From positions 1,116,001 through 1,180,000 of the forward strand of contig NZ_JANADK010000001.1 in NCBI RefSeq assembly GCF_024199795.1: a stretch of 64,000 nt of DNA, written 5' to 3'. Each line of letters starts with the position of its first letter. Within the stretch, counting starts at the first letter, position 1. The stretch comes from Bradyrhizobium sp. CCGB01. Its GTDB lineage: Bacteria; Pseudomonadota; Alphaproteobacteria; Rhizobiales; Xanthobacteraceae. Made by a program: the position numbers and the translations under genes. The notes under the pieces were generated by a model. That model did no database searches. It had not been told where the DNA came from and was given only the letters and a program-made list of their open reading frames with translations. This document shows positions 42,934 through 51,969 of the stretch, piece after piece.

Positions 42934-43460
42934 TGGCGAATGTCTCCGGTTGATGACCCACGATGACGCATGACCAGGCTTCGCACGGGGAGCGCTACAT
43001 CAATGAACCGACGAGGAGCGCATTGGGCGAGGGCGAGGCATCAATTGGATCGAATGTAGAGAACGCGATCGGCTGGTTGAGCGATCACTAGGTAGAAATC
43101 TTTAAGATGTGGTTCTCTCGCGTTCGAGGCTCGCGTCTTTCCGCAAGTGTCGGCCTGCCGCTTGGCGTCAGTGAGCCCCTTCTTTTCGGCGGTCGACAGC
43201 GGCAAGGCGCGACGACCGCTCTCCGAGCGAGGCGACTCGCATACTGGAGCTAGCGAATCATCGTGATGCGACAGGCCCGTGACGGGACATGGGACAGGCG
43301 CGAGAGGTAGCGGCTGCGGCGACGGCTCCTAGCCGACGCGAAGCTGACAGTGGCGGGCGGTCCTGTCATGGGCGGCCCGAAAGCAAATGCCTCTCGCATG
43401 CCCGGGGCGCGCGAGAGGCGATGGCAGTCATTCTCTTGATCGCGCAGAACGCGCGCGAGA
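42934..43460. other. Intergenic region upstream of the lodA-like gene
   Basis: About 527 nt with no supportable ORF. It should hold the promoter of the lodA/lodB-like operon. A plus-strand open frame at 43289-43588 is low-complexity, Ala/Arg/Ser-rich, and not protein-like. A 9-bp stem hairpin at 43390-43420 is noted separately. No repeat of the A-D families is seen here. Confidence 0.55.
43390..43420. terminator. Hairpin downstream of orphan protein gene
   Basis: GCCTCTCGC (43390-43398) pairs with GCGAGAGGC (43412-43420) around a GC-rich loop, 40 nt past the stop of the minus-strand gene at 43461. No strong U-run, so function as a terminator is uncertain. Confidence 0.4.
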
Positions 43461-43952
43461 TCAGTCCCGGTGCGGGCAGACCATCGTCAGATGGAGCAGC
43501 GTCGGCCTATCCGCGCCCTTCTTGTACTCCCACTCCAGCCGGATCTCGTGCCGGTGGGCATAGGCATCGTTCGGCGCGTGGACGATGATGTTGGTCTTCA
43601 TCGGGATCGGCGGCTCGGAATTGAAGCATTTCCGGACGCAGGCATCGAGCAGATCACAACGCGTCAGCGGGATCACGCCCGGCTCGTCCCGGGACAGGGG
43701 GACTGTGTTCGGCTGGGTACTGAGATCGAGACGAGCCCGGCCCTTCTCCTTGTGCCAGTACTTGGCGCTGTCCTGCGGCCACTTCGAGGCGGGCGTCAGA
43801 ATCAGGTGATACTGGCCGTATTCCAGCGTCGGCAGATCGATGTCGTCCGATGCCTTGAGCTTGGCCACGCTCTTCTTCATGTTCGCCAGCGGGTAGTAAT
43901 TGCTGTTCATCAAGTCTCTGAACTGCTTGCCGTTGTAGGTTTTAGTGCCCAT
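43461..43952 (-). CDS. Hypothetical protein, unrecognised
   Basis: A 163-residue protein, start at the ATG at 43952 (MGTKTYNGKQFRDLMNSNYY), with a GGAATGGGG stretch upstream. It is hydrophilic, without a signal peptide or membrane segment. Three cysteines occur (CDLLDACVRKC near residue 110, PHRD with one C near the end). I recognise no family. Codon use is less GC-rich than in flanking core genes, and the surrounding gap is sparse, so it may be acquired DNA. A longer in-frame start at 44048 gives no better sequence. It diverges from the cyclase gene at 44226. Confidence 0.6.
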   Translation of the reverse strand: MGTKTYNGKQFRDLMNSNYYPLANMKKSVAKLKASDDIDLPTLEYGQYHLILTPASKWPQDSAKYWHKEKGRARLDLSTQPNTVPLSRDEPGVIPLTRCDLLDACVRKCFNSEPPIPMKTNIIVHAPNDAYAHRHEIRLEWEYKKGADRPTLLHLTMVCPHRD

Positions 43953-44225
43953 CGCCCCATTCCTGTTGTGACTTCGCTGCCCCGGGAAAGTAAGTGAATC
44001 TGCAATAACAGCTGCCCCTGCGGTGCTCCGGCGCAGCGAAAAACTCATGCCTCGTTATTGATCGATTCTGGCAAAGTATCATCGGCGGCTGCGCTTCGTC
44101 CAGCAAAGGCAGTACAGTTGGAATGCCCCAAGGCTCATTGCTAAGAAGTCCTCGACCGGTAATCATGGTATCTCATCGCTCGCGGGGATGATCATCCATC
44201 TTCCCGAGACATTGAAGGCGCTCGG

Positions 44226-47200
44226 ATGCACTGTTTGACGTGTCAGTCGACGATCGATCAAGATGATGGTCGGTGTCCGAAATGCGGTGCTGCGGTCCAC
44301 CGGCGGGAAGATCCCGAGAGCGAGCGTAGGTTCGTCACGATCCTTCGCGCAGATGTGATCGATTCGACGGGCTTGGTCGCCGAGCTGGAGCCGGAAGAGG
44401 CCGTCTCGCGGCTTGAACCGGCACTCGCAGCCATGCGGGGCGCGGTGCGCCAGTTCGGCGGCATCGTCAGCAAGGAGCTGGGGGACGGGTTGGCCGCCGT
44501 ATTCGGCGCTCCGATCGCCGACGACAATCATGCCCCGATGGCCTGCCACGCGGCGATCGAGCTGGTCCGGCGCGTCATCGGCCTGGGTGATGCCGGACTT
44601 CAGGTTCGGGTGGGCCTCCACTCAGGCCATGTCGTCGCCTACATGGTCGCGAGCGAGTTTTCCAAGGTTTACGAAATCGGCGGTGCCGCCCAGCACCTCG
44701 CCGCTAGGCTGGAGTCGGCAGCCGAGGCGAACCAGATCCTCGTGTCCGAGGCCTGCCAGAAGCTTGCGGAAGGGCACGTCCGTTTCGACCTTCTCGGTCG
44801 CAAGGCGTTGCGTGGGTTCAACGAGCCGCTTCCGGTATACCGGCTTCTGGGCGCCAGTGATCTTTCGAGCTGGCGGGTGCGCCGCGCGCGTAGCGTCTCC
44901 CGGTTTGTCGACCGCACGACGGAGCGGGCGCTGCTCTGGCGCGCTACGGAAAGGGTTGTCACAAATCGGCAGACGGTTCTGCTGATGGGGGATGCCGGCA
45001 TCGGAAAGTCCCGCCTTGCCCATGAGTTTGTGCAGGACCTCCGAGCTGGCGGCTGGCGGCTGATCGACGCCGAGTGCAGCCCGAATCTTCAGGGCGCACC
45101 TTACAGCGCTCTCAAGCGTTTGTTGTTGTCGATACTTGATGCCGCTGCGCGGAATCCGGCCCGGGCGGACGATCCTAGAGACTCGTTGCCGGTGGTCCAT
45201 CAGCGGGCCGTCGATGCAGTCCTGGACCTGCCGATTTCTGATCCGCAATGGGACGAATTGGGGCCTCACGCGCGCGGGCGCGCAATCTCGGACGCCAGCT
45301 GCGCGCTGGTGGAGGGGACTGCTCGTCGCCAGCGCACAGTGCTTCTGATCGAGGACGTGCATTGGATTGATCGGGCGAGCGATGCGGTTATTGCCGCACT
45401 CGCCGGACTACAGAGTCCCGATTTGCTTGTGCTACTGACGACCCGGCCGCATGGAATGCCGGTGTGGATCGCGCGTTGCCAAGCGGAAATCGTGGCGATG
45501 CGGCCTCTTGACGACGATTCGGGGCTGGCCATGCTCGCGGAGATGCTTGGTCCGGCCACGTCGAATGCGGACCTGAAGAGCCGGATCATCTCTCATACGG
45601 CCAACGTTCCGCTGTTCATCGAGGAAGTCTGCCGCAGTCTGAAGGACAGCGGTATGCTTCTCGGCCAGTGGGGTGACCTTTCGCTTGCACGTCCCGTTGG
45701 CGAGCTCGGCATCCCCAGCAGCATTCAGGGTGTGATCGCGGCGCGGCTGGATCGCTTGTCACGACAGGAACGGTCGCTGCTCCAGATCGCCGCGGCGCTT
45801 GGACCCCGGGCGAACCCGGCCATACTGCGGAAAGTGGCAGTCTTGCCGGAAGACGTCCTCCAGGATTGCCTGACCGCGCTCGATCGGGCCGAACTGCTCG
45901 TCAGGATCGATAGCGAGTTGGAGGACTCGCTCGAATTTCGGCACGAGATGGTCAGGCAGGTGACCTACGATTCGATGGTCGAAAAGGTGCGCGAAGGCAT
46001 ACATGCGAGCATTCTCGCGGCTATCGAGACCGATGAGGCATTGGCCGATGGTCCGGACGCGCTCTGCTATCACGCGACCCGGGCGAAGGATTGGCACAAG
46101 GCGTTCCACCACGGCAAAAGGGCCGCGCAAAAGTGTTTCGCGCGCTCGGCGTTTGCCGACGCCGCCAATTATTTCGTCATTGCGATGAACTCTCTGGACA
46201 AGACGGACCCCACTCGTTCGCGAGAGGCAAGTGCGATCGACCTCCGGCTGGAGGCGCGTTTGGCGTTCATGGCATCTGGTCAGGTGTTCGATTGGCTGGA
46301 TCACGGGAAGGAAGCTGAGCGGCGGGCCAACGCGATCGATGATATAGAGCGCAAGGTTGCCGCGATGACAGTCTCTGCTGCTGCTCAGAACTTCTACGGC
46401 ACGCCTGCCGAAGCGGTTGCGATCAGCGAGGACGTTATCGTCCTCGCGAAGGAGTGGGGCAATCTGGGCTGGCTGAATGCCGCCGGATACGGTCTCGGGC
46501 AGGCGTATTTTCTCGCCGGGCGTTATCAGGAGGCCGAGCAGGCGTTTGCGCGCGTCCGCACCCAACTGCGGGGGGCGGATGCCAGTCCGCCCACCGGCAC
46601 GCCCCCGAAATACACACTCCTCCTCTGCTGCATGATGAAGAGCTTCACCCATACCGTCATGGGCGAACTCAACGCCGCCGAGCAGCTCCAGCAACAGGCC
46701 GCCGCGATCGCGGAGGAAACGGGCCGCCCCTACGACCGCGTCGCCGCCGCCTATAGCGGCGGCTGGCTGAAGCTCGGCCGCAACGAGCCGGCGGCGGCGG
46801 CAGCCATACTCGAAGACGGATTTGTCCTTGCGCAGAAGCACGGCATCCGGCTGTTCGTGCCGGTGCTGGCCTGCCATCTCGGCATGGCCTATCTGGAGCA
46901 GGGGCTGTTCGACCGGGCGCGCGGCATGCTGACGGAGGCGCGCGAGGAGGCGAAGGCGGTCGGCTATACCTCGGCGGTGCTGCGCAGCTCGATCTACCTT
47001 GCGCTCGCGACCTGGCGCCTCGGCGATATCAGGGCCGCGCAGAACATGCTGCGCGAGGCGCGCAACACCGCGCGGCAGCAGGGCTTCTCCGGGCTCGAGG
47101 CCGAGGCCCTGTTCGGCGAAGCCGTGGTGACGCCACCCTCGGACGACGAGGGCAAGGCGGCCATCCTCGCGGCCCTGCGTGCTGCAATCGCGATCGCCTC

Positions 47201-47282
47201 CGAAAGCGGCGCGCTGCCGCTCCGGCACAAGGCCGAGGCGATGCTGAACGAGATGCTGGCGCGGGACGACGAGCTGACCTGA
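44226..47282 (+). CDS. Zinc-ribbon / class III cyclase / AAA ATPase / TPR protein
   Basis: A 1018-residue multidomain protein. Residues 1-30 are a zinc ribbon (HCLTCQS...RCPKCGA). A class III nucleotide cyclase domain follows (FVTILRADVIDSTG with metal Asp, GGIVSKELGDGLAAVFG, LQVRVGLHSGHVV). The substrate-side motif reads YEIGGAAQHLAARLE: the usual Asp is Gly and the transition-state Asn is His, so cyclase activity needs testing. An AAA ATPase follows (Walker A LLMGDAGIGKSRLA, Walker B VLLIEDVHWID), then a long TPR-like C-terminus. Third-position GC rises from roughly 70% around 45300-45700 to about 88% in the 46600-47050 region by hand count, suggesting a mosaic gene. Confidence 0.85.
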   Translation: MHCLTCQSTIDQDDGRCPKCGAAVHRREDPESERRFVTILRADVIDSTGLVAELEPEEAVSRLEPALAAMRGAVRQFGGIVSKELGDGLAAVFGAPIADDNHAPMACHAAIELVRRVIGLGDAGLQVRVGLHSGHVVAYMVASEFSKVYEIGGAAQHLAARLESAAEANQILVSEACQKLAEGHVRFDLLGRKALRGFNEPLPVYRLLGASDLSSWRVRRARSVSRFVDRTTERALLWRATERVVTNRQTVLLMGDAGIGKSRLAHEFVQDLRAGGWRLIDAECSPNLQGAPYSALKRLLLSILDAAARNPARADDPRDSLPVVHQRAVDAVLDLPISDPQWDELGPHARGRAISDASCALVEGTARRQRTVLLIEDVHWIDRASDAVIAALAGLQSPDLLVLLTTRPHGMPVWIARCQAEIVAMRPLDDDSGLAMLAEMLGPATSNADLKSRIISHTANVPLFIEEVCRSLKDSGMLLGQWGDLSLARPVGELGIPSSIQGVIAARLDRLSRQERSLLQIAAALGPRANPAILRKVAVLPEDVLQDCLTALDRAELLVRIDSELEDSLEFRHEMVRQVTYDSMVEKVREGIHASILAAIETDEALADGPDALCYHATRAKDWHKAFHHGKRAAQKCFARSAFADAANYFVIAMNSLDKTDPTRSREASAIDLRLEARLAFMASGQVFDWLDHGKEAERRANAIDDIERKVAAMTVSAAAQNFYGTPAEAVAISEDVIVLAKEWGNLGWLNAAGYGLGQAYFLAGRYQEAEQAFARVRTQLRGADASPPTGTPPKYTLLLCCMMKSFTHTVMGELNAAEQLQQQAAAIAEETGRPYDRVAAAYSGGWLKLGRNEPAAAAAILEDGFVLAQKHGIRLFVPVLACHLGMAYLEQGLFDRARGMLTEAREEAKAVGYTSAVLRSSIYLALATWRLGDIRAAQNMLREARNTARQQGFSGLEAEALFGEAVVTPPSDDEGKAAILAALRAAIAIASESGALPLRHKAEAMLNEMLARDDELT

Positions 47283-47603
47283 CACCGCTCCCCGGCCGGT
47301 CAGCGATGGCGGCGCCACGGCCGATATCTGCCCGACGCGTCAAATAAATCCCGCAGGCAGCGCAAGGGCTTAGCTACTGTGCATGGGGTTGTTTTCGCTG
47401 CCTTGAAGGCCGCCCCCTTGATGCAGGGCGCAAGGCCGGCCCGGCGGTGCTGCCCGTCACGATGACGAAGTCCCTTGCGTGCCCACCAAGGTGGGTTACC
47501 GTTGGCGCGCTAGCCGCAAGGCCAGGTGACTTTTGATCGACAATTTTTAGCATTCCATTTTTCGGCGCCGCGACGGCGCGACGCCCACCGGACGAGGCGG
47601 GTC
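47283..47603. other. Intergenic region upstream of opgC
   Basis: 321 nt without a gene. It contains the second copy of a 24-nt exact repeat (47374-47397). It also has a CCCACCAAGGTGGG palindrome near 47480 that could be a small operator. No supportable ORF. Confidence 0.55.
47374..47397 (+). repeat. 24-nt exact repeat, copy 2
   Basis: Identical in sequence and direction to 1743-1766, here 207 nt upstream of opgC. The bases flanking the repeat differ. Confidence 0.8.
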
Positions 47604-48821
47604 ATGATCACACGGGACCAGTCGGCTCTGTTGGCGCCGGTCGAGCGCGATTTGCGGCTCGATCTCTTCCGCGGCATCGGGTTGTGGATGATCTTCCTCG
47701 ATCACATCCCGCACGACGTCGTGGCCTGGCTGACCTTGCGCAACTACGGCTTCAGCGACGCCGCTGAGTTCTTCGTCTTCATCTCCGGCTATCTGGTCGG
47801 CTGGATCTACGGGCCGATCGTCGCGGGCGGCTGGTTTCTCGCCGCGCTGAAGCGGCTGTGGCGGCGTGCGATCGAGATGTATGTCGCCCACATCATGCTG
47901 TTCCTGCTGTTCACGGCGCAGATCGCCCGCACCGCGCGCCGCTTCGACAATCCGATGTACGAGCACGAGTTCAACGTCTTCAACTTCCTGTCCCATCCGG
48001 ACGAGCTGATCGGGCAGGCGATCCTCCTGAAGTACAAGCCGGTCAATCTCGACGTGCTGCCGCTCTACATCACCCTGGTGTTCGCCTCGCCCTTCATCGT
48101 GTGGTGCCTGGTGCGCCGGCCGAACCTGACGCTCGCCGCGTCCGTGGTGCTGTACATGCTGTCGCGCCGGTTCGACTGGAACATCGCCTCCTATCCGCCC
48201 GGCACGACCTGGTACTTCAATCCGTTCTGCTGGCAGCTGATGTTCGTGTTCGCCGCTTGGTGCGGCATCGGCCAGATCGACAAGATCGCAAAATGGGTGT
48301 GGTCGAAAGCGGCGATGACGCTGGCCGCGGCCTGGCTTCTCTTCGCGCTGCTGATCGTGATGACCTGGCACCTCCCCGCGCTCGAGGCCTTGATCCCGAA
48401 ATGGATGATCAAGGCGATCTACCCGATCGACAAGACCGACCTCGACATGCTGCGCTTCACGCACTTCCTGGCGCTGGCGATCTGGGTGACCCATTTCGTC
48501 TCGCGCAGATGGCGGACGCTGCATGCGGCCTGGCTGCGGCCCGTCATCCTCTGCGGCCAGCATTCGCTGCCGATCTTCTGCCTCGGCGTGTTCCTGTCGT
48601 TCTCGGCGCACTGGATCCTGACCCAGTACACCAAGGGCGTCTGGGAGCAGCTCGCCGTCTCCGTCGTCGGCATTCTCATCATGATCGGCGCGGCCTGGCT
48701 GCTCGGCCGCGCCGAGCGGGTGCCGAACCTGTTCGTGAAGGTGACGGAGGTGGAGGAGGCTGACGCGGCTTTGGACAACGCTCCGGCCACGACGGCCGCA
48801 GCGGCGCCCGCAGGTCGTTGA
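47604..48821 (+). CDS. opgC: OpgC-domain membrane protein (glucan modification)
   Basis: A 405-residue polytopic membrane protein from the ATG at 47604. It begins ERDLRLDLFRGIGLWMIFLDHIPHD, the conserved OpgC start (R-D-x-x-L-D-x-x-R-G), followed by about ten membrane segments (for example AEFFVFISGYLVGWIYG, LYITLVFASPFIVWCLV, SLPIFCLGVFLSFSAHW). OpgC proteins transfer succinyl groups to osmoregulated periplasmic or cyclic glucans. The Ala-rich C-terminal tail is typical cytoplasmic filler. No other glucan-synthesis genes are nearby. It is followed by the DUF2059 gene at 45 nt. Confidence 0.9.
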   Translation: MITRDQSALLAPVERDLRLDLFRGIGLWMIFLDHIPHDVVAWLTLRNYGFSDAAEFFVFISGYLVGWIYGPIVAGGWFLAALKRLWRRAIEMYVAHIMLFLLFTAQIARTARRFDNPMYEHEFNVFNFLSHPDELIGQAILLKYKPVNLDVLPLYITLVFASPFIVWCLVRRPNLTLAASVVLYMLSRRFDWNIASYPPGTTWYFNPFCWQLMFVFAAWCGIGQIDKIAKWVWSKAAMTLAAAWLLFALLIVMTWHLPALEALIPKWMIKAIYPIDKTDLDMLRFTHFLALAIWVTHFVSRRWRTLHAAWLRPVILCGQHSLPIFCLGVFLSFSAHWILTQYTKGVWEQLAVSVVGILIMIGAAWLLGRAERVPNLFVKVTEVEEADAALDNAPATTAAAAPAGR

Positions 48822-48866
48822 GCATCGCCCGCCTGCATCTCGTGGAGAGGTCCAACGGAGAGGTTC

Positions 48867-49355
48867 ATGTCCAGACGTTTGCTGACGATCGCCGCCGCCC
48901 TTCTGCTTTTCGCCTGTGGTGCATCGGCAGAGGCGCCGTCGCCGGAGGCGCTGAACGCGGCCCGCAAGCTCGTCGTCACCCTGAAGATCGCGGATCAGTA
49001 TCGCTTGCTGTTGCCGCAACTCCTGCTCAAGCTCCGCCCCGTGGTCGCGCAGGACCGCCCGGAGATCGAGCGCGATTATGATGCGATGACGGCCCCGGGC
49101 TCCGAGATCTACACCCCGGCCCTGACGTCGCTGATCGACCAGGTCGCCGCCCTCTACGCCCAAAGCTTCAGCGCCGATGAGCTGCGCCAGATCGAGGCGT
49201 TCTACGCCAGCCCTGCGGGCCGAAAACTCCTGGAGAAGTCCGATGCGCTAGCGCAGGCGAGCGTGCAGATCGGCCAGGACGTCAGCCAGAAGGCCGCCGA
49301 CGAACTGAAACAGCGCCTGATCGAGGCGCTGCGCCAGAAGGGGCACAAGCTCTAG
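48867..49355 (+). CDS. DUF2059 secreted protein
   Basis: A 162-residue exported protein. Residues 1-21 are a Sec signal peptide (SRRLLTIAAALLLFACGASA). The C-terminal DUF2059 pattern is clear: DYDAMTAPGSEIYTPALTSLIDQVAALYAQSFSADELRQIEAFYASPAGRKLLEKS. Members are periplasmic helical proteins of unknown function. ATG at 48867 with GGAGAGG upstream. It ends 8 nt before the convergent ABC ATPase gene. Confidence 0.88.
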   Translation: MSRRLLTIAAALLLFACGASAEAPSPEALNAARKLVVTLKIADQYRLLLPQLLLKLRPVVAQDRPEIERDYDAMTAPGSEIYTPALTSLIDQVAALYAQSFSADELRQIEAFYASPAGRKLLEKSDALAQASVQIGQDVSQKAADELKQRLIEALRQKGHKL

Positions 49356-49363
49356 ACTGTTTG

Positions 49364-50860
49364 CTAGTGGATCGCCGCGTACATGATCCTCTCCTCCGTC
49401 GCGTCCAGCGCGGAGAATTCTTCGACGACCTTGCCCTGGCGCGAGACCAGGATGCGGTCCGAGAGCGCCATGATCTCGGGCAAATAGGATGAGATGACCA
49501 CGACCGCCTTGCCCTCGTCCGCGAGCTGGTTGATCAGCTCGTGGATCTCGACGATCGCGCCGACGTCCACGCCGCGGGTCGGCTCGTCGAAGATGATCAG
49601 GTCGGGCTCCTGCACCAGCGATTTGGCGATCACCACTTTCTGCTGATTGCCGCCGGACAGCTCGACCACCTTGCCGTGGTCGCCGATGGCGCGAACCCTG
49701 AGCTTCTCGATCCAGGTCTTGCCGACCGTGTCGGTCTCCCGCCGCGACAGCATCATGCGTCCCTTGGGAAACTTCGACAGCAGGCCGAGATAGATGTTGC
49801 GCGCAATCGAGGACGTCTCGAAGAAGCCCTCGACCTTGCGGTCCTCGGTGACATAGGCGATGCCGGCCTTGACCGCCGGTGCCGGCACCCGATAGCGCAC
49901 CGGCTTGTCGTGCAGCAGGATCTCGCCGCCGTGGAAGAAGTCGCGCTTGAGCACGCCGGAGACGATCTTGAACGTCTCGGTGCGGCCCGCGCCGACCAGG
50001 CCAAACACGCCGGTGATCTGTCCCGCGAACACCGACAGCGAATTGTTCTTCACCATCGGGGCCATCTTCAAATTCTGGACCGTGAGGACGCGCGTGCCGG
50101 CCGGACGCACGGTGCTCTTTCGCGCGCCGTAGAGCGTATTGGAAAGGTCGCGTCCGACCATTGCCTGAACGATGGCGGCGCGGTCGAATTTTGCGGCGTC
50201 GTCGGTCACGACGTGCTTGCCGTCGCGCAGCACCGTGATCCGGTCGGCCAGCAGCAGCGCCTCTTCCAGGGCATGCGAGATGAAGACGATCGAGACGCCG
50301 CGCTTCCTGAGATCGCGGACGAGGTCGAAGAAGTATTTCTTCTCCTCCGGTGTCAGCGACGCGGTCGGCTCGTCGAAGATGATGACCTTGGCGCGGTGCA
50401 GGACCGCCCGCGCGATCTCCACCATCTGCTTCTTGGCCGCGCCGAGGCCGCTCACGGTCGCGGTCGGCGTGACGTCGAAATTGAGCGACTGCAGGAACTG
50501 TTGTGCGGCGATGTAGATACCGCGCAAGCGGTTGTAGAATTTCTCCTGCCCGAGAAACAGGTTCTGCGCGACCGTCATGGTCGGTACCAGGCTGTTCTCC
50601 TGGAACACCATGGCGATGCCGAGATGGCGCGCCTCCAGCGGCGTCCTTGGCGCGACGTCGGTGCCGTCGACCGTCATGGTGCCCGAGGTCAACGTCACGA
50701 CGCCTGCCATCACCTTGGTCAGAGTTGACTTGCCGGCGCCGTTCTCGCCGACCAGCGCGTGGATCTCGCCACGGCGGAGATCGAAGTCGACCCCGTCGAT
50801 GGCGGGTACGCCGGCGTAGAGCTTTGTGGCCTTGTGCAGCGAGAGCACGATGTCGCTCAT
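49364..50860 (-). CDS. Ribose-type sugar ABC importer ATPase (two NBD domains)
   Basis: A 498-residue ATPase with two nucleotide-binding domains, as in RbsA/MglA. The first has Walker A GENGAGKS, FQENSLVPTM and Walker B VIIFDEPTASLT. The second has signature LSGGNQQKVV and IIFDEPTRGVD, and a degenerate Walker A region (FGLVGAGRTE), normal for this family. The start at 50860 overlaps the beta-propeller gene by 4 nt (ATGA). It powers the importer made of permeases at 55214-56185 and 51951-54074 with the binding protein at 54155-55171. Substrate unknown. Confidence 0.93.
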   Translation of the reverse strand: MSDIVLSLHKATKLYAGVPAIDGVDFDLRRGEIHALVGENGAGKSTLTKVMAGVVTLTSGTMTVDGTDVAPRTPLEARHLGIAMVFQENSLVPTMTVAQNLFLGQEKFYNRLRGIYIAAQQFLQSLNFDVTPTATVSGLGAAKKQMVEIARAVLHRAKVIIFDEPTASLTPEEKKYFFDLVRDLRKRGVSIVFISHALEEALLLADRITVLRDGKHVVTDDAAKFDRAAIVQAMVGRDLSNTLYGARKSTVRPAGTRVLTVQNLKMAPMVKNNSLSVFAGQITGVFGLVGAGRTETFKIVSGVLKRDFFHGGEILLHDKPVRYRVPAPAVKAGIAYVTEDRKVEGFFETSSIARNIYLGLLSKFPKGRMMLSRRETDTVGKTWIEKLRVRAIGDHGKVVELSGGNQQKVVIAKSLVQEPDLIIFDEPTRGVDVGAIVEIHELINQLADEGKAVVVISSYLPEIMALSDRILVSRQGKVVEEFSALDATEERIMYAAIH

Positions 50861-51969
50861 GAGCAGAACTCCTCGGCAAGGCCGGCGAGGGGGAGCCGGA
50901 GGACCCGGCCCGGTCCCTTGGCGATCAGCACGAGATCGTTGCCCATCTCGATGGCCGCGACGACGCCGTGATTGACGCCGTCGACCCGGCTGTGCAGCGA
51001 ATAAAGCGGCTGCCCATCTGCGTTGAGGCGAATGACAAGGCCGTAGGAGCGCGGCGGCGCCCATGGCTTGATGACACCCATGGTCTTGATGTGCGCGCCC
51101 TGCATCGGCTCCTTGAACGAGAGGCCCGAGCGCAGGCGCGGCGCGACCCAGTACGCGGGGTCGATCTCGGCCATCATGCGGCGGCGGTAAGCCGGCTCGC
51201 GTAACACGAACTCGATCAGCTGGGTGCGCGCGGTGAACGCGGTGAGCCAGTAGCCGCCCCCCGAGGCCTTCGACAGCCGCGACGGATAGACGGGAAGGTG
51301 AGCGAGCACTGTTCGCGGCGAAGCGCCCGGCGCCACCAGGACGAGACGGTGGCGCCAGCTCTCGCTGACAAGCGCGCCGTCGCCATGCGCGCAGGCGCCA
51401 AAGGCATGGCCGAGCCCCTGGGCCAGCGGCGTGACGGTCTTGCTGCCGGGATCGAGCCTGAACACGCGGCCGGTGCGGTTGAGCTCCATCAGGTCGCGCG
51501 CCCAGTCGTCGACGCTGCATGTCGCCGAGCCGTCCGTCGCAATCAGCGAGTTGTCGCTCGCGAGTGCCAGCGCGTTGATCGCGTTGAAGGCCGCATCGGC
51601 GAACGTCACGCTGGGTACGTCGGCTGAAGGATTTGCGTAAAGACGCACCTCGCGTCCCCCGAGCGCGACCGCAAGGCCGCCGCCGGGAAGGGCGCACAGC
51701 CCCGAGATCGGCCGCTCGAAGCTGCGGAGCTCCGATGCCGAACCGCCATTCAGGGACATCAGCCGCTGACCGTCCGCGATGAAGAGATTGCTTCCATCGG
51801 TGGCGAGGTCCTCTGGCGCGTCGCAGGTCAGCAAGGTCTCGGCGGATTCCAGCTTCTGGTTCGGCTTCAACGCGCCGTCGAAGGACGGCACGGTGATGGT
51901 GGCGTCGCCGCGCCCGAGAAAGCGGTTGGCGAATTCCCTGACGGCTGCGATCACGACTGCTTCCCCCAC
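50857..51969 (-). CDS. SMP-30/strictosidine-synthase-like beta-propeller protein (lactonase type)
   Basis: A 370-residue protein with beta-propeller sequence repeats (ETLLTCDAPEDLATDGSNLFIADGQRLMSL, PGGGLAVALGGREVRLYA, SLIATDGS). The second half has GGYWLTAFTARTQLIEFVLREPAYRRRM, which mirrors GNYWLALVGMRSPSLDLAWKMPGFRRRM in the fused permease-propeller, so the two propellers are paralogues. The family includes gluconolactonases and calcium-dependent lactonases; strictosidine synthase shares the fold. GTG start at 51969; it overlaps both neighbours (19 nt upstream, 4 nt downstream). No signal peptide, so cytoplasmic. Confidence 0.85.
   Translation of the reverse strand: MGEAVVIAAVREFANRFLGRGDATITVPSFDGALKPNQKLESAETLLTCDAPEDLATDGSNLFIADGQRLMSLNGGSASELRSFERPISGLCALPGGGLAVALGGREVRLYANPSADVPSVTFADAAFNAINALALASDNSLIATDGSATCSVDDWARDLMELNRTGRVFRLDPGSKTVTPLAQGLGHAFGACAHGDGALVSESWRHRLVLVAPGASPRTVLAHLPVYPSRLSKASGGGYWLTAFTARTQLIEFVLREPAYRRRMMAEIDPAYWVAPRLRSGLSFKEPMQGAHIKTMGVIKPWAPPRSYGLVIRLNADGQPLYSLHSRVDGVNHGVVAAIEMGNDLVLIAKGPGRVLRLPLAGLAEEFCS

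Noticed and set aside
43289..43588. A 99-codon plus-strand gene upstream of lodA-like
   Set aside because: Low-complexity Ala/Arg/Ser/Gly-rich sequence, no ribosome site, and overlaps the 3' end of the orphan gene on the other strand.
47547..49163. A long minus-strand frame across opgC and DUF2059
   Set aside because: Antisense to two convincing proteins, with shadow composition and no motif.
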